From Halanaerobiales bacterium (lineage in GTDB: Bacteria; Bacillota_F; Halanaerobiia; DY22613): 64,000 bases of DNA. Location of the stretch: contig JAGMES010000006.1 of the NCBI GenBank assembly GCA_023128035.1, positions 1 to 64,000 on the forward strand. Direction: 5' to 3'. Both the position numbers and the translations under genes were made by a program. Within the stretch, counting starts at the first letter, position 1; the number at the start of each line of letters is the position of its first letter. Of the stretch, positions 18,852 through 26,180 are shown one piece after another. The notes beneath the pieces were generated by a model. It did not search any database, had not been told where the DNA came from, and saw only the letters and a list, made by a program, of their open reading frames with translations.

Positions 18852-19351
18852 TATTCAGCATCCTCCTCTTCCATAAGTTTATCAAGAATGATTTCCATTC
18901 CTTCAGGAGTCATCTGACCATAAACCTTGTCATTGATCGTCACAACTGGTGCCAGACCACATGCACCTAAACATGAAACAGTTTCAACTGTATAACGCAG
19001 ATCCTCGGTTGTGTTTTTGCTATCAGTCAAACCAACTTTTTTACGAATAGCTTTATATATTGGGCTAGATCCCCGAACATGACAAGCAGTTCCATCACAA
19101 ACCTTAATAATATATTTACCCTTAGGCGCCAATGAAAATTGTGTATAAAAAGTTGCTACACCATAAACAGTTGCAGGCGACAAATCCATTGCAGTTGAAA
19201 CATAGGTCAAAATTTCTTCAGGAAGGTAACGATATTCTTCCTGAATCTCCTGCAATATTGCAATTAAAGAAGATTTTTTACCATTATATTTTTGAATAAT
19301 CTCATTTACCTTTTCAAATTTACGTTGAGAAGCAAAAGTTACTGTTTCCAT
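18851..19351 (-). CDS. hndA: Hydrogenase NuoE-like [2Fe-2S] subunit
   Basis: The small thioredoxin-like [2Fe-2S] subunit (HndA/HydC/NuoE), 166 residues. An N-terminal helical bundle (IIQKYNGKKSSLIAILQEIQ) is followed by SPATVYGVATFYTQF and the four cluster cysteines in VCDGTACHVRGS and VSCLGACGLAP. It relays electrons between the flavin subunit and the other clusters. It overlaps the next gene at 18851 and lies 13 bases after the phosphatase gene. Confidence 0.9.
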   Translation of the reverse strand: METVTFASQRKFEKVNEIIQKYNGKKSSLIAILQEIQEEYRYLPEEILTYVSTAMDLSPATVYGVATFYTQFSLAPKGKYIIKVCDGTACHVRGSSPIYKAIRKKVGLTDSKNTTEDLRYTVETVSCLGACGLAPVVTINDKVYGQMTPEGMEIILDKLMEEEDAE

Positions 19352-19364
19352 TTATTAACCCCTC

Positions 19365-20516
19365 CTAAAAGTATTGTACTTTAATCTCTTTCCCTTGATC
19401 TTTTAAATAGTTTTCTAAAGATTCCACTAGACGCATCTTAAAACCAAAATCAATTGGCAGATCTGGATTTTGATAAACAGGATTTATAGCTTTACCTACA
19501 ACAAAATGAATTACATCAGAACTTTTCAAAATTTTTGCCAACTCAGATGCTCCATCATTTCCCCGAATCTCCTCTTTAATCCTACTCTGCTTCAAAATTT
19601 CAAGAGTTCGGGATAAAGTTAAAACCCCTTCTGTAACCAAATCCACTCCCTCAATTTCACCACATGGAGGAATTTTAGAATTTAAACTGGACAATTTAAC
19701 TTTCAACTCTTTGTTCATTTCACGCGCTATAATTTTGCTGGTAGTTCCACCACAGACAACCTTTTTCCCATCACCTAATTCAAGTAATTGAGATACATAA
19801 CGGTCTTTCGCAGAATCTTCTGGTGGTCCAACAACAACTATAGTTTTATTTGGATAACGAGCTTTTATAGCTAACACAGTAGTATCATCTCCTGGTCGAT
19901 CAGAATATAGGTTTTTGCATACATCAGTTAACCAACGAGCAGATGAAATGGCATCCTGTTCTGGTTCAACTACTTTTTCTAAATAATGAGCAACATTTTC
20001 CCATTGCCAACCCAAATTCAAAATTCCACCGACTCCAGCATGAACCACTCCATCACTTAATGCTACCAGAAGATCTCCTTCTTTCATCTTAAAATGACAT
20101 TCCCGAATTTCCTTATCAGCAATCATACGGGTTCTCATTTCTAAAGGAAATAGTTTTCTTTCACGAAGAAAAATAGTCCCCGGATTATCAAACTCAACTA
20201 CGTATGCTTCTTCCTTCTCGTAATCTATCTGAACAATGGTGAAAGTAGAATAAGCTAAATTTCTAATCTTACAGATTGGGAGAGTATTACCAACAGTATC
20301 TAATACATCTTCCAACCTTGCTCCATTCTTAAGCATTGTAACAATAATTTTAGTAGTCAATGTTGCAAGAATGTTAGCTTTTACCCCACTTCCTAGCCCA
20401 TCGGAAAGAACAATAATTAGCGAATTTTCAGTTCTGGCAAACTCCACTTTATCTCCACAGAGTTCTTCACCATATTTATTTAAACTAGAAACCCCTGTAT
20501 CATAGATTAAATTCAT
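19365..20516 (-). CDS. SpoIIE-like PP2C phosphatase in hydrogenase operon
   Basis: A PP2C/SpoIIE-family serine phosphatase of 383 residues. Catalytic acidic motifs are visible (LSDGLGSGVKANILATL; LLVALSDGVVHAG; DRPGDDTTVLAIK), covering about 1-230; the C-terminal ~150 residues form a separate alpha/beta domain with a VVCGGTTSKI motif. No membrane segment is seen. Such phosphatases recur in clostridial hydrogenase operons beside sensory hydrogenases and probably regulate them; their target is unknown. I take ATG 20516 as the start because AGGTG is spaced correctly from it. GTG 20525 and ATG 20522 overlap the ribosome site. Confidence 0.8.
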   Translation of the reverse strand: MNLIYDTGVSSLNKYGEELCGDKVEFARTENSLIIVLSDGLGSGVKANILATLTTKIIVTMLKNGARLEDVLDTVGNTLPICKIRNLAYSTFTIVQIDYEKEEAYVVEFDNPGTIFLRERKLFPLEMRTRMIADKEIRECHFKMKEGDLLVALSDGVVHAGVGGILNLGWQWENVAHYLEKVVEPEQDAISSARWLTDVCKNLYSDRPGDDTTVLAIKARYPNKTIVVVGPPEDSAKDRYVSQLLELGDGKKVVCGGTTSKIIAREMNKELKVKLSSLNSKIPPCGEIEGVDLVTEGVLTLSRTLEILKQSRIKEEIRGNDGASELAKILKSSDVIHFVVGKAINPVYQNPDLPIDFGFKMRLVESLENYLKDQGKEIKVQYF

Positions 20517-20526
20517 TGCCATCACC

Positions 20527-22206
20527 TCACTTTTTTTCCATTAAGCCCATTAAATTTGTTAAAGTAACTTTGGTTTCAGCAGTTGTTTCACCCAATAATC
20601 CAGCAATCTCTTGTGCTACCCTCATCTGTTTATTGATAACATCTTGAGCTTTTTTAAAAGTCTCTTCTTTCATTTGATCTAATTCTTGTTTCTGTAATTC
20701 TTCTCTTGTTACATCATAAAATATACCAATAATTAGATCATTTTTATCTACAGAAAAAATATATTGCCGAACAATCAGTGAATCTGAATATCTAACCAAA
20801 TCTGATATTAGTCGTTTCTCTTCTGCTACTTTTTTAAAATTAGTATCAGCCAAAATAGTAGAGAGCTGACATCCTTTCACCTTTTGATTAGAAATTTGAA
20901 ACATTCTCTCGGCTGATGGATTAACCTCTATGATGTTCATCTCAAAGTCTACAACAAATACTCCATTTGGAGTAGAATGTATAATTAAATTGGACATTGA
21001 TTCCGCTCGAGAGCGCATATATGGTAAACACATCTCCAACTCCGCTAATCCATTATAAACAGCAATAGCCTTTTCCCTACAGGAATTATAGCCACAGCAT
21101 CCACAGTTTAGCTCGTCCTCTGGCGATGATTTTCCAATTTGGAGTAATATATTACGAATCTCTTCCTCAGATGGCATCAAACCCATTCCTGCTTTAGAGA
21201 AAAATTCTCTTTTTACTGACTGATTCAAAGGTTTCAACTGATAATTCTCTTTTTTCTTTGGTTGGATTTTAAGGAGTTTTTGCCTCCGTTGAATCAAATT
21301 AAGGGATGTTTGAGCTCCTACTCCATTAATACAACCACCATTGCAAGCTAACATTTCTATCATCTGTAAACCTTCCCACTCTGAAAAATCGTCCAGCATT
21401 TCAATAATCTCTTCCAGACCAGTCACCGTCAAAAATTGATCTGTAAGTAAGTCTGTGGAAAGCTCAGCAGTCTTTAAAAGGCCTCCCCCTAATGGAAAAA
21501 GTCGAGCAACTTCTGCCTGTTCTCCATCAAACATTTGATAATCAGTGCCATCAGATGTAATCTCCACATCATTTATCAATTCCACTAATTCCACAAAGGT
21601 CAAAACAGCATCAATTGATCCTCTAACCCCAACATGGGTCATCTCTTCTTTTTTAGCAATGCATGGACCAATAAAAACAACCCTTTCAAATCTCTCTTTA
21701 AGAATCTTACCATGAAGTGCCATTGGTGAAAGAATTGGCGCCAAATATTTAATCAATGCAGGATAATATTTTTCAATTAGATCAATAACTACCGGGCAGG
21801 AACTTGTGATCAAAGGTAGATTTTGAAACGTATTCAACAATTTAAGATGTTCTTGTGCTACATATTCTGCAGCCCAAGCAGTTTCTTGAATATATGCAAA
21901 TCCCATTTTTTTTAAGATAGGTATAACATCTGCTTCTTCTATATCAAGTGCTACTGGATAGGACGGGGCAAGACTTACTGCAATTTTTACACCAGATTTT
22001 AACCATTGACGTACTAATTCAAGGTCAGTCTTACGTACCTGTTTTGCATTTTGAGGACATACATGAATACAATTACCATCATTTATACAGCGTTCTTCCA
22101 CAATCTGAGCTCTTCCATCGGTTATTTTAATAGCCTTCACCGGACAGGAACGCACACACTTATAACAGTCTTTACAATTGGTCTTAATGATAGAAATCAC
22201 ACTCAT
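20527..22206 (-). CDS. hfsB: Sensory [FeFe]-hydrogenase-like protein with PAS domain
   Basis: A hydrogenase-fold protein likely to sense redox or H2 rather than to make it. N-terminal 2[4Fe-4S] domain (CKDCYKCVRSCPVKA, CINDGNCIHVCPQ), an H-cluster domain (~85-330), a Fe-S domain with CGCCGYNSCREKA (~370), then a PAS domain (~400-500) and a C-terminal helix. The H-cluster motifs are altered: TSSCPVV replaces TSCCP, FIGPCIAKKEE matches motif 2 and EMLACNGGCINGVGAQ resembles motif 3. The arrangement matches HfsB/HydS-type proteins encoded with [FeFe]-hydrogenases. It overlaps the upstream 2Fe-2S gene by four bases. The symbol is by analogy. Confidence 0.75.
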   Translation of the reverse strand: MSVISIIKTNCKDCYKCVRSCPVKAIKITDGRAQIVEERCINDGNCIHVCPQNAKQVRKTDLELVRQWLKSGVKIAVSLAPSYPVALDIEEADVIPILKKMGFAYIQETAWAAEYVAQEHLKLLNTFQNLPLITSSCPVVIDLIEKYYPALIKYLAPILSPMALHGKILKERFERVVFIGPCIAKKEEMTHVGVRGSIDAVLTFVELVELINDVEITSDGTDYQMFDGEQAEVARLFPLGGGLLKTAELSTDLLTDQFLTVTGLEEIIEMLDDFSEWEGLQMIEMLACNGGCINGVGAQTSLNLIQRRQKLLKIQPKKKENYQLKPLNQSVKREFFSKAGMGLMPSEEEIRNILLQIGKSSPEDELNCGCCGYNSCREKAIAVYNGLAELEMCLPYMRSRAESMSNLIIHSTPNGVFVVDFEMNIIEVNPSAERMFQISNQKVKGCQLSTILADTNFKKVAEEKRLISDLVRYSDSLIVRQYIFSVDKNDLIIGIFYDVTREELQKQELDQMKEETFKKAQDVINKQMRVAQEIAGLLGETTAETKVTLTNLMGLMEKK

Positions 22207-22466
22207 TTTACTTCCCCCCTAATCTGTGGGAAAACTTTATCCTCCAATACTCCCGTTAGGGAATCCACGTCTGATAGCGTAATCGGTTCAGTATCTCCAA
22301 TTTTCATTGAAATGCCACAGTTACAGTTTTCCATACAAAAATTTGCTTTCAACTCCACTTGACTTTCCAAATCGTTTGAATGAATCCATTTTTCTAATCT
22401 GTCGATAACCTGATAAGAGCCTCGCATATGACACGAACTTCCAACACAAACTGTAATAGTAAGCAA
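22203..22466 (-). CDS. Thioredoxin-like [2Fe-2S] protein, first gene of operon
   Basis: A small [2Fe-2S] ferredoxin of the thioredoxin fold, about 87 residues, with four cysteines in VCVGSSCHMRGSY and FCMENCNCGISM. The same domain is present in HndC and HndD, so it is probably an electron relay to the sensory hydrogenase that follows with a four-base overlap. The frame is open to 22484, but a G-rich ribosome site (GGGGGGAG) directly precedes TTG 22466, which gives the start MLTITVCVG. Confidence 0.75.
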   Translation of the reverse strand: MLTITVCVGSSCHMRGSYQVIDRLEKWIHSNDLESQVELKANFCMENCNCGISMKIGDTEPITLSDVDSLTGVLEDKVFPQIRGEVK

Positions 22467-22496
22467 TTCACTCCCCCCTATCAAATTGTCATTTTT

Positions 22497-22514
22497 TTGT
22501 GATTTATTTCACTT
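22497..22514. promoter_or_regulatory. Second Rex-like operator (weaker)
   Basis: TTGTGATTTATTTCACTT, an 18-base dyad with the 7-4-7 layout of Rex sites (TTGTGAA-N4-TTCACAA) and three mismatches. It lies 31 bases upstream of the first hydrogenase operon gene. Confidence 0.45.
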
Positions 22515-22662
22515 ATAGCACTTAAATAAAACCCTACAACATAATGATATTCTTCTTGATGTAGGTGAAAGAGATAAAAAAATATAGAAAAAAATAAAAT
22601 ACTATATCAAAAATTCGCAAAATTAAAGCATAGGGAATAAATACGATTTTTTTAAGAATATT

Positions 22663-22680
22663 CTGTGAATAATTTCACAT
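22663..22680. promoter_or_regulatory. Rex-like operator of hydrogenase operon
   Basis: A perfect dyad TGTGAA-TAAT-TTCACA centred about 30 bases downstream of the predicted transcription start. It matches the core of redox-sensor Rex sites, which respond to the NADH/NAD ratio; repression of an NADH-consuming hydrogenase at low NADH is the expected logic. Confidence 0.65.
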
Positions 22681-22707
22681 TAAATCAACTAAATAAACCT
22701 CACCACC

Positions 22708-22736
22708 ATAATAATACACCATTTCTGAAAAGTCAA
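22708..22736 (-). promoter_or_regulatory. Promoter of hydrogenase operon
   Basis: Minus-strand TTGACT, 17-base spacer, TATTAT. It starts a leader of about 235 bases before TTG 22466; apart from the two Rex-like dyads I see no structured element in that leader. Confidence 0.7.
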
Positions 22737-22860
22737 GTAATTTTTTCTCTCAATTAAAGCTAATACAAATTTTAATAAAATTATATTTTTTTGAAGGAAT
22801 TTTTATTCTTAATGCGAAATATATTTCATGATTAGCCCAAAAAAAGTAGTCGCACAAGAG

Positions 22861-22918
22861 CTCACATACCGTATATAATACTGAATTGACGGTTTCACTA
22901 CTATATACGGTATGTGAG
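22861..22918. repeat. Perfect 17-bp inverted repeat
   Basis: CTCACATACCGTATATA at 22861-22877 and its exact complement at 22902-22918, with a 24-base spacer. There is no T run on either side. It lies just upstream of the broken peptidase. It could be the trace of a small mobile element, a hairpin formed at a deletion joint, or an operator pair; I cannot tell. Confidence 0.6.
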
Positions 22919-22924
22919 TGTGAC

Positions 22925-23858
22925 TATCCCTTATTGGTTCGCCAATTAGAGATTCTACATAACTATTACCTACAGCATCAAATAGAGCCTGAAACAATTA
23001 AACAAATTGGTCAAGAAGTCGCTCCAATTCTTTAGCAATCAAGATATAGTCGAACTTAGCAAAAAATATTATTCAGGAATCGGTTTAGAAGTGGATGATA
23101 TATTAGGACGGAGTGATCTTTACGAGCGGGAAGGCAAAGACCAACATGCCTTTTGTATCCATATTAACGGTGAAGGAGATGTACGTATTCTTTGTAATAT
23201 CAGAAACAATGAAAGCTGGATGGACACTACCTTACACGAACTAGGACATGGAGTATATGATAAATATTTAGACTTCGACCTCCCCTACACTCTGCGCGAA
23301 CCAGCCCATATGTTTACCACAGAAGCTATAGCAATGATGTTTGGTAAACTTTCTCACAATCCTGAATGGTTAAAAGAAATTGCAAATGCAAATCCAGAAC
23401 TTATAGATAATTTTAAAGAACAGATTCTCTGGACTGAACAATTAGCTATGCTAATCTTTATCCGCTGGGGGCTTGTCATGGTTTACTTTGAACGTAGCCT
23501 TTATAAAAATCCAGATCAAGATCTAAATAGCCTCTGGTGGAATTTAGTAGAAGAATTACAACTTATCAAGCACCCAGAAGGTCGAAATCAAACTGATTGG
23601 CCTGCCAAAGTCCATCTAGGTAGTTTTCCTGTATATTATCATAATTACATACTAGGTTACTTAGCAGCCTAGCAAATCGAAACTGCTATCAAAGATTCTC
23701 TTCAGATTCCTCACATCATCAATGATAAGAGAATTGGTTCTTTTCTGATTGAAAAAGTGTTTAAACCTGGAGCAAAATATTATTGGAATGATATGTTAGA
23801 AAAAGCAACGGGACATCGCTTAACCCCTGAGTTTGCTGTTCAAATTTTTAATAATTAA
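22925..23858 (+). pseudogene. M3/M2-type zinc peptidase, broken
   Basis: Remains of a zinc oligopeptidase (M3/ACE-like, normally 530-600 residues). A first segment reads LLVRQLEILHNYYLQHQIEP then ETIKQI and stops. After a deletion with frame change the match resumes at about 23045 (SNQDIVELSKKYYSGIGLEV) and includes the zinc motif TTLHELGHGVYD, EPAHMFTTEAIAMMFG and PVYYHNYILGYLAA. An amber codon (23670-23672) interrupts it; the tail QIETAIKDSLQIPH and KVFKPGAKYYWNDMLEKATG then runs on to a TAA at 23856. The zinc motif is intact but the N-terminal half is largely gone. Confidence 0.75.
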
Positions 23859-23866
23859 AACAATGT

Positions 23867-23918
23867 AAAAAGGATGATATAATAATCTTCTTAAGAAGAT
23901 TATTATATCACCCTTTTA
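23867..23918. terminator. Bidirectional terminator, 34-bp palindrome
   Basis: A perfect palindrome from 23876 to 23909 (GATATAATAATCTTC and complement) extended by an imperfect AAAAGG/CCCTTTT flank. It sits between the convergent peptidase remnant and SPOCS gene. Confidence 0.8.
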
Positions 23919-23928
23919 TCTTAAACAG

Positions 23929-24441
23929 TTATCTACAAATTTGGTTATGACTGAGCACATTTGTGTTACAAACTTTCAATTGACGTTGAACATATTTGCT
24001 TACTTTAATCTTAATTTCAAAGACTACTTTCTCAGCCAAAGTGTTTGGATCAATCAAATCATAATCTGTCTCTGCTAAAATCAGCTTATTCTGGAATTCT
24101 AATTCGAATTTAGGATCTACACCTGGAATCTCAGCAACTGCGGTAAATGGGATTCTGACAAATTGACACCTTACATCTCCATCAGTATCACAATAAATGA
24201 TCCGCTTGCAGATAATCCCTTGCTTAACAACTTTATCAGTGAAAGCATGATCAGTAGTGTCGACTAATTCAAAATCTATTTCAATGATTTCCCTAGCAGG
24301 ACGCTCAAGCGCATCTACAGTATCAGATACTACCTGAACTGTTTCTTCTCCAATAACTTTTAATAGCTTAAATTTTTCGCAACTAAACAAAGGCTGTATC
24401 TTTTTTGTGTGTTTAAAATTTTTATCTTTTTTATAACTCAT
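23929..24441 (-). CDS. SPOCS (DUF3794) domain protein
   Basis: A 170-residue protein of the SPOCS/DUF3794 family, known from SipL and related spore-coat morphogenesis factors. The conserved core runs from about 55 to 155: VKQGIICKRIIYCDTDGDVR, FTAVAEIPGVDP, then VVFEIKIKVSKYVQRQLKVC. SipL proper has three such domains plus LysM; this single-domain protein is a smaller relative. There is no signal peptide. It is monocistronic. A role in spore coat or cortex assembly is inferred from the family. Confidence 0.7.
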   Translation of the reverse strand: MSYKKDKNFKHTKKIQPLFSCEKFKLLKVIGEETVQVVSDTVDALERPAREIIEIDFELVDTTDHAFTDKVVKQGIICKRIIYCDTDGDVRCQFVRIPFTAVAEIPGVDPKFELEFQNKLILAETDYDLIDPNTLAEKVVFEIKIKVSKYVQRQLKVCNTNVLSHNQICR

Positions 24442-24564
24442 ATTTTTTTAGCTCCTCTTTAATTTTTTTAAAAAATCAGATTTGAATTATATGGCCTTTC
24501 TCTATTAAGGCCTAGTATAAAATATGAGTCATAAGTATAAAATGTTACCCAATTTTATTCATTA

Positions 24565-25293
24565 CTAAAATTCAGGAATTGGAGGTATTTGTAATTTATG
24601 CAAACTACGTGCATGTAAACGATCTACTATCTCTTTAACTCCTGGCTCTGCTTCTCCAGTTAGTATATAGTGATCTAATTCCTCATAGGTTACTCCCATC
24701 TCTTTCTCATCGGTCTGATTATCCCATAGACCTGCAGAAGGTGCCTTAGTTATAATTTTTTCAGGTATATCTAGATGACGAGCTAGTTCTCTGACCTGCA
24801 TTTTGACAAGATTACCCAATGGTGTGATATCTATTCCACCATCACCATATTTGGTGAAATACCCTATTTTCAATTCACTTCGATTGTCTGTACCCACTAC
24901 TAAAGAATTATGTAAACTTGCAAAATAATAAAGGGTAGTCATCCGTAAACGAGGCTTAATATTAGCTATAGTTAAACTATCTTGAGGCAATTGATCTATA
25001 TTTCCAAAGGTTTCTTTTAAAGCATCAAAGGGTTTTTCCAGATTTACCACCTGGAAAGGAATATCATAAGCTTCTGCTAGCAATTTGGCATCTTCAGCAT
25101 CCTGTGGATTGCTATAACAAGGCATAATAATTCCCAACATATTTTCAGGAAAAGCTTTCTTACAAAGAACAGCAGTTACAGCTGAATCTATACCACCACT
25201 CAATCCCACTATAGTTCCTTTTGCATTTGCATTTAAAACTTGATTTCTAATCCACTCTACCAACTTTTCCGTAAGTTTCTGATAATCTTTCAA
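24565..25293 (-). CDS. nadE: NH3-dependent NAD synthetase
   Basis: The last step of NAD synthesis, amidating nicotinate adenine dinucleotide with ammonia and ATP. The PP-loop SGGIDSAVTAV is at about residue 33. MTTLYYFASLHNSLVVGTDN, SELKIGYFTKYGDGG and PLGNLVKMQVRELA are family signatures. At 242 residues it matches ammonia-only NadE and lacks a glutaminase domain. The start is TTG 25293, with AGGAGG nine bases upstream; the frame remains open to 25398 but without a ribosome site there. Confidence 0.85.
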   Translation of the reverse strand: MKDYQKLTEKLVEWIRNQVLNANAKGTIVGLSGGIDSAVTAVLCKKAFPENMLGIIMPCYSNPQDAEDAKLLAEAYDIPFQVVNLEKPFDALKETFGNIDQLPQDSLTIANIKPRLRMTTLYYFASLHNSLVVGTDNRSELKIGYFTKYGDGGIDITPLGNLVKMQVRELARHLDIPEKIITKAPSAGLWDNQTDEKEMGVTYEELDHYILTGEAEPGVKEIVDRLHARSLHKLQIPPIPEF

Positions 25294-25356
25294 CTCCAAA
25301 ATCCTCCTATCCTTCAAATTTACTCTCATTGTAGCATTCTTCTTTTGTATATGCAA

Positions 25357-25390
25357 GAAAAAAGACAACCCATCACTAAGGGTTATCTTT
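25357..25390 (-). terminator. Terminator of spoVT
   Basis: Stem AAAGATAACCC / GGGTTGTCTTT followed by a T run on the minus strand, between spoVT and nadE. Confidence 0.75.
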
Positions 25391-25452
25391 AACAACATTT
25401 TCGTATGGGAATAAATCCATCTTCTTCTGTAAGTAAAGACCAGATTGTTTTA

Positions 25453-25983
25453 TCAGACACGAGCTTGTTTTGCCAAAATACTAGCAGCCGTTTTTGCAAT
25501 GGTAGCTTCATAATCTCCCATTGTTTTATCACAAGAAGAGAGCAGTACAGCACCGAAAACATCTCCATGTCGAATAATTGGACTGATAATTGCTGATTTT
25601 ATAGAACAATTCTGATGTTCACAACCTTTACAGATTTCCTCAGATTTAGCTTCTTTAATCACAAGCATTTTTCGCTGTTCTAATGCATCGAGAGGGCCTT
25701 TGCCCAACCTATAATTGAGATTGTCAGTAGAAGAAGCTATTACCCTTTCAGTATCAACAATCATAGCATCACACTCTGTAGTTTGAGAAAGTGTTTTTAC
25801 ATAGTCATCAAGTTGTTCAATCTCTGCTAATGGAGAATACTTTTTCAAAATAACTTTTCCCTTACGATCAACGAAAATTTCTAGATTTGTTCCTTCGGCA
25901 ATATTCAAATTTTTTCTAAGTTCCTTTGGGATTACAACTCGACCTAAATTGTCTATCTTTCTAACAATTCCAGTTGCTTTCAT
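25453..25983 (-). CDS. spoVT: Stage V sporulation regulator SpoVT
   Basis: A forespore transcription regulator of the AbrB superfamily. The N-terminal swapped-hairpin DNA-binding domain reads MKATGIVRKIDNLGRVVIPK followed by ELRKNLNIAEGTNLEIFVD. Residues ~55-176 are the GAF-like domain typical of SpoVT, with a Cys cluster (CKGCEHQNCS) near residue 120. The length of 176 matches B. subtilis SpoVT (178). GGAGGCGAAACT precedes the ATG. It is the clearest single indicator of sporulation here. Confidence 0.9.
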   Translation of the reverse strand: MKATGIVRKIDNLGRVVIPKELRKNLNIAEGTNLEIFVDRKGKVILKKYSPLAEIEQLDDYVKTLSQTTECDAMIVDTERVIASSTDNLNYRLGKGPLDALEQRKMLVIKEAKSEEICKGCEHQNCSIKSAIISPIIRHGDVFGAVLLSSCDKTMGDYEATIAKTAASILAKQARV

Positions 25984-26118
25984 AGTTTCGCCTCCTTATT
26001 CATATTTTACTCTCTTTTTTTCATTTCTATACCTTTACCTCTAAAGGAAAGATTTGCTCCTTTATGTTGACTCCATATGGCGAATAAGATATAATTTAGT
26101 TAACGAGTTAATATTTAT

Positions 26119-26149
26119 GGACAGATTTTCTTTTATGTAAAATCTGTCC
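26119..26149. promoter_or_regulatory. Hairpin before lipoprotein gene
   Basis: Stem GGACAGATTTT / AAAATCTGTCC with a nine-base loop, ending 31 bases before the lipoprotein ATG. No T run follows on either strand, so it looks like a leader structure or operator rather than a terminator. Confidence 0.45.
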
Positions 26150-26180
26150 AAAATCTTATTAAAGGAGTGATTATAAGTAA

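Noticed and set aside
22809..22997. Minus-strand 62-residue frame over the inverted repeat
   Set aside because: It lies antisense to the peptidase remnant, has no ribosome site and its composition is that of the complementary strand of coding DNA.
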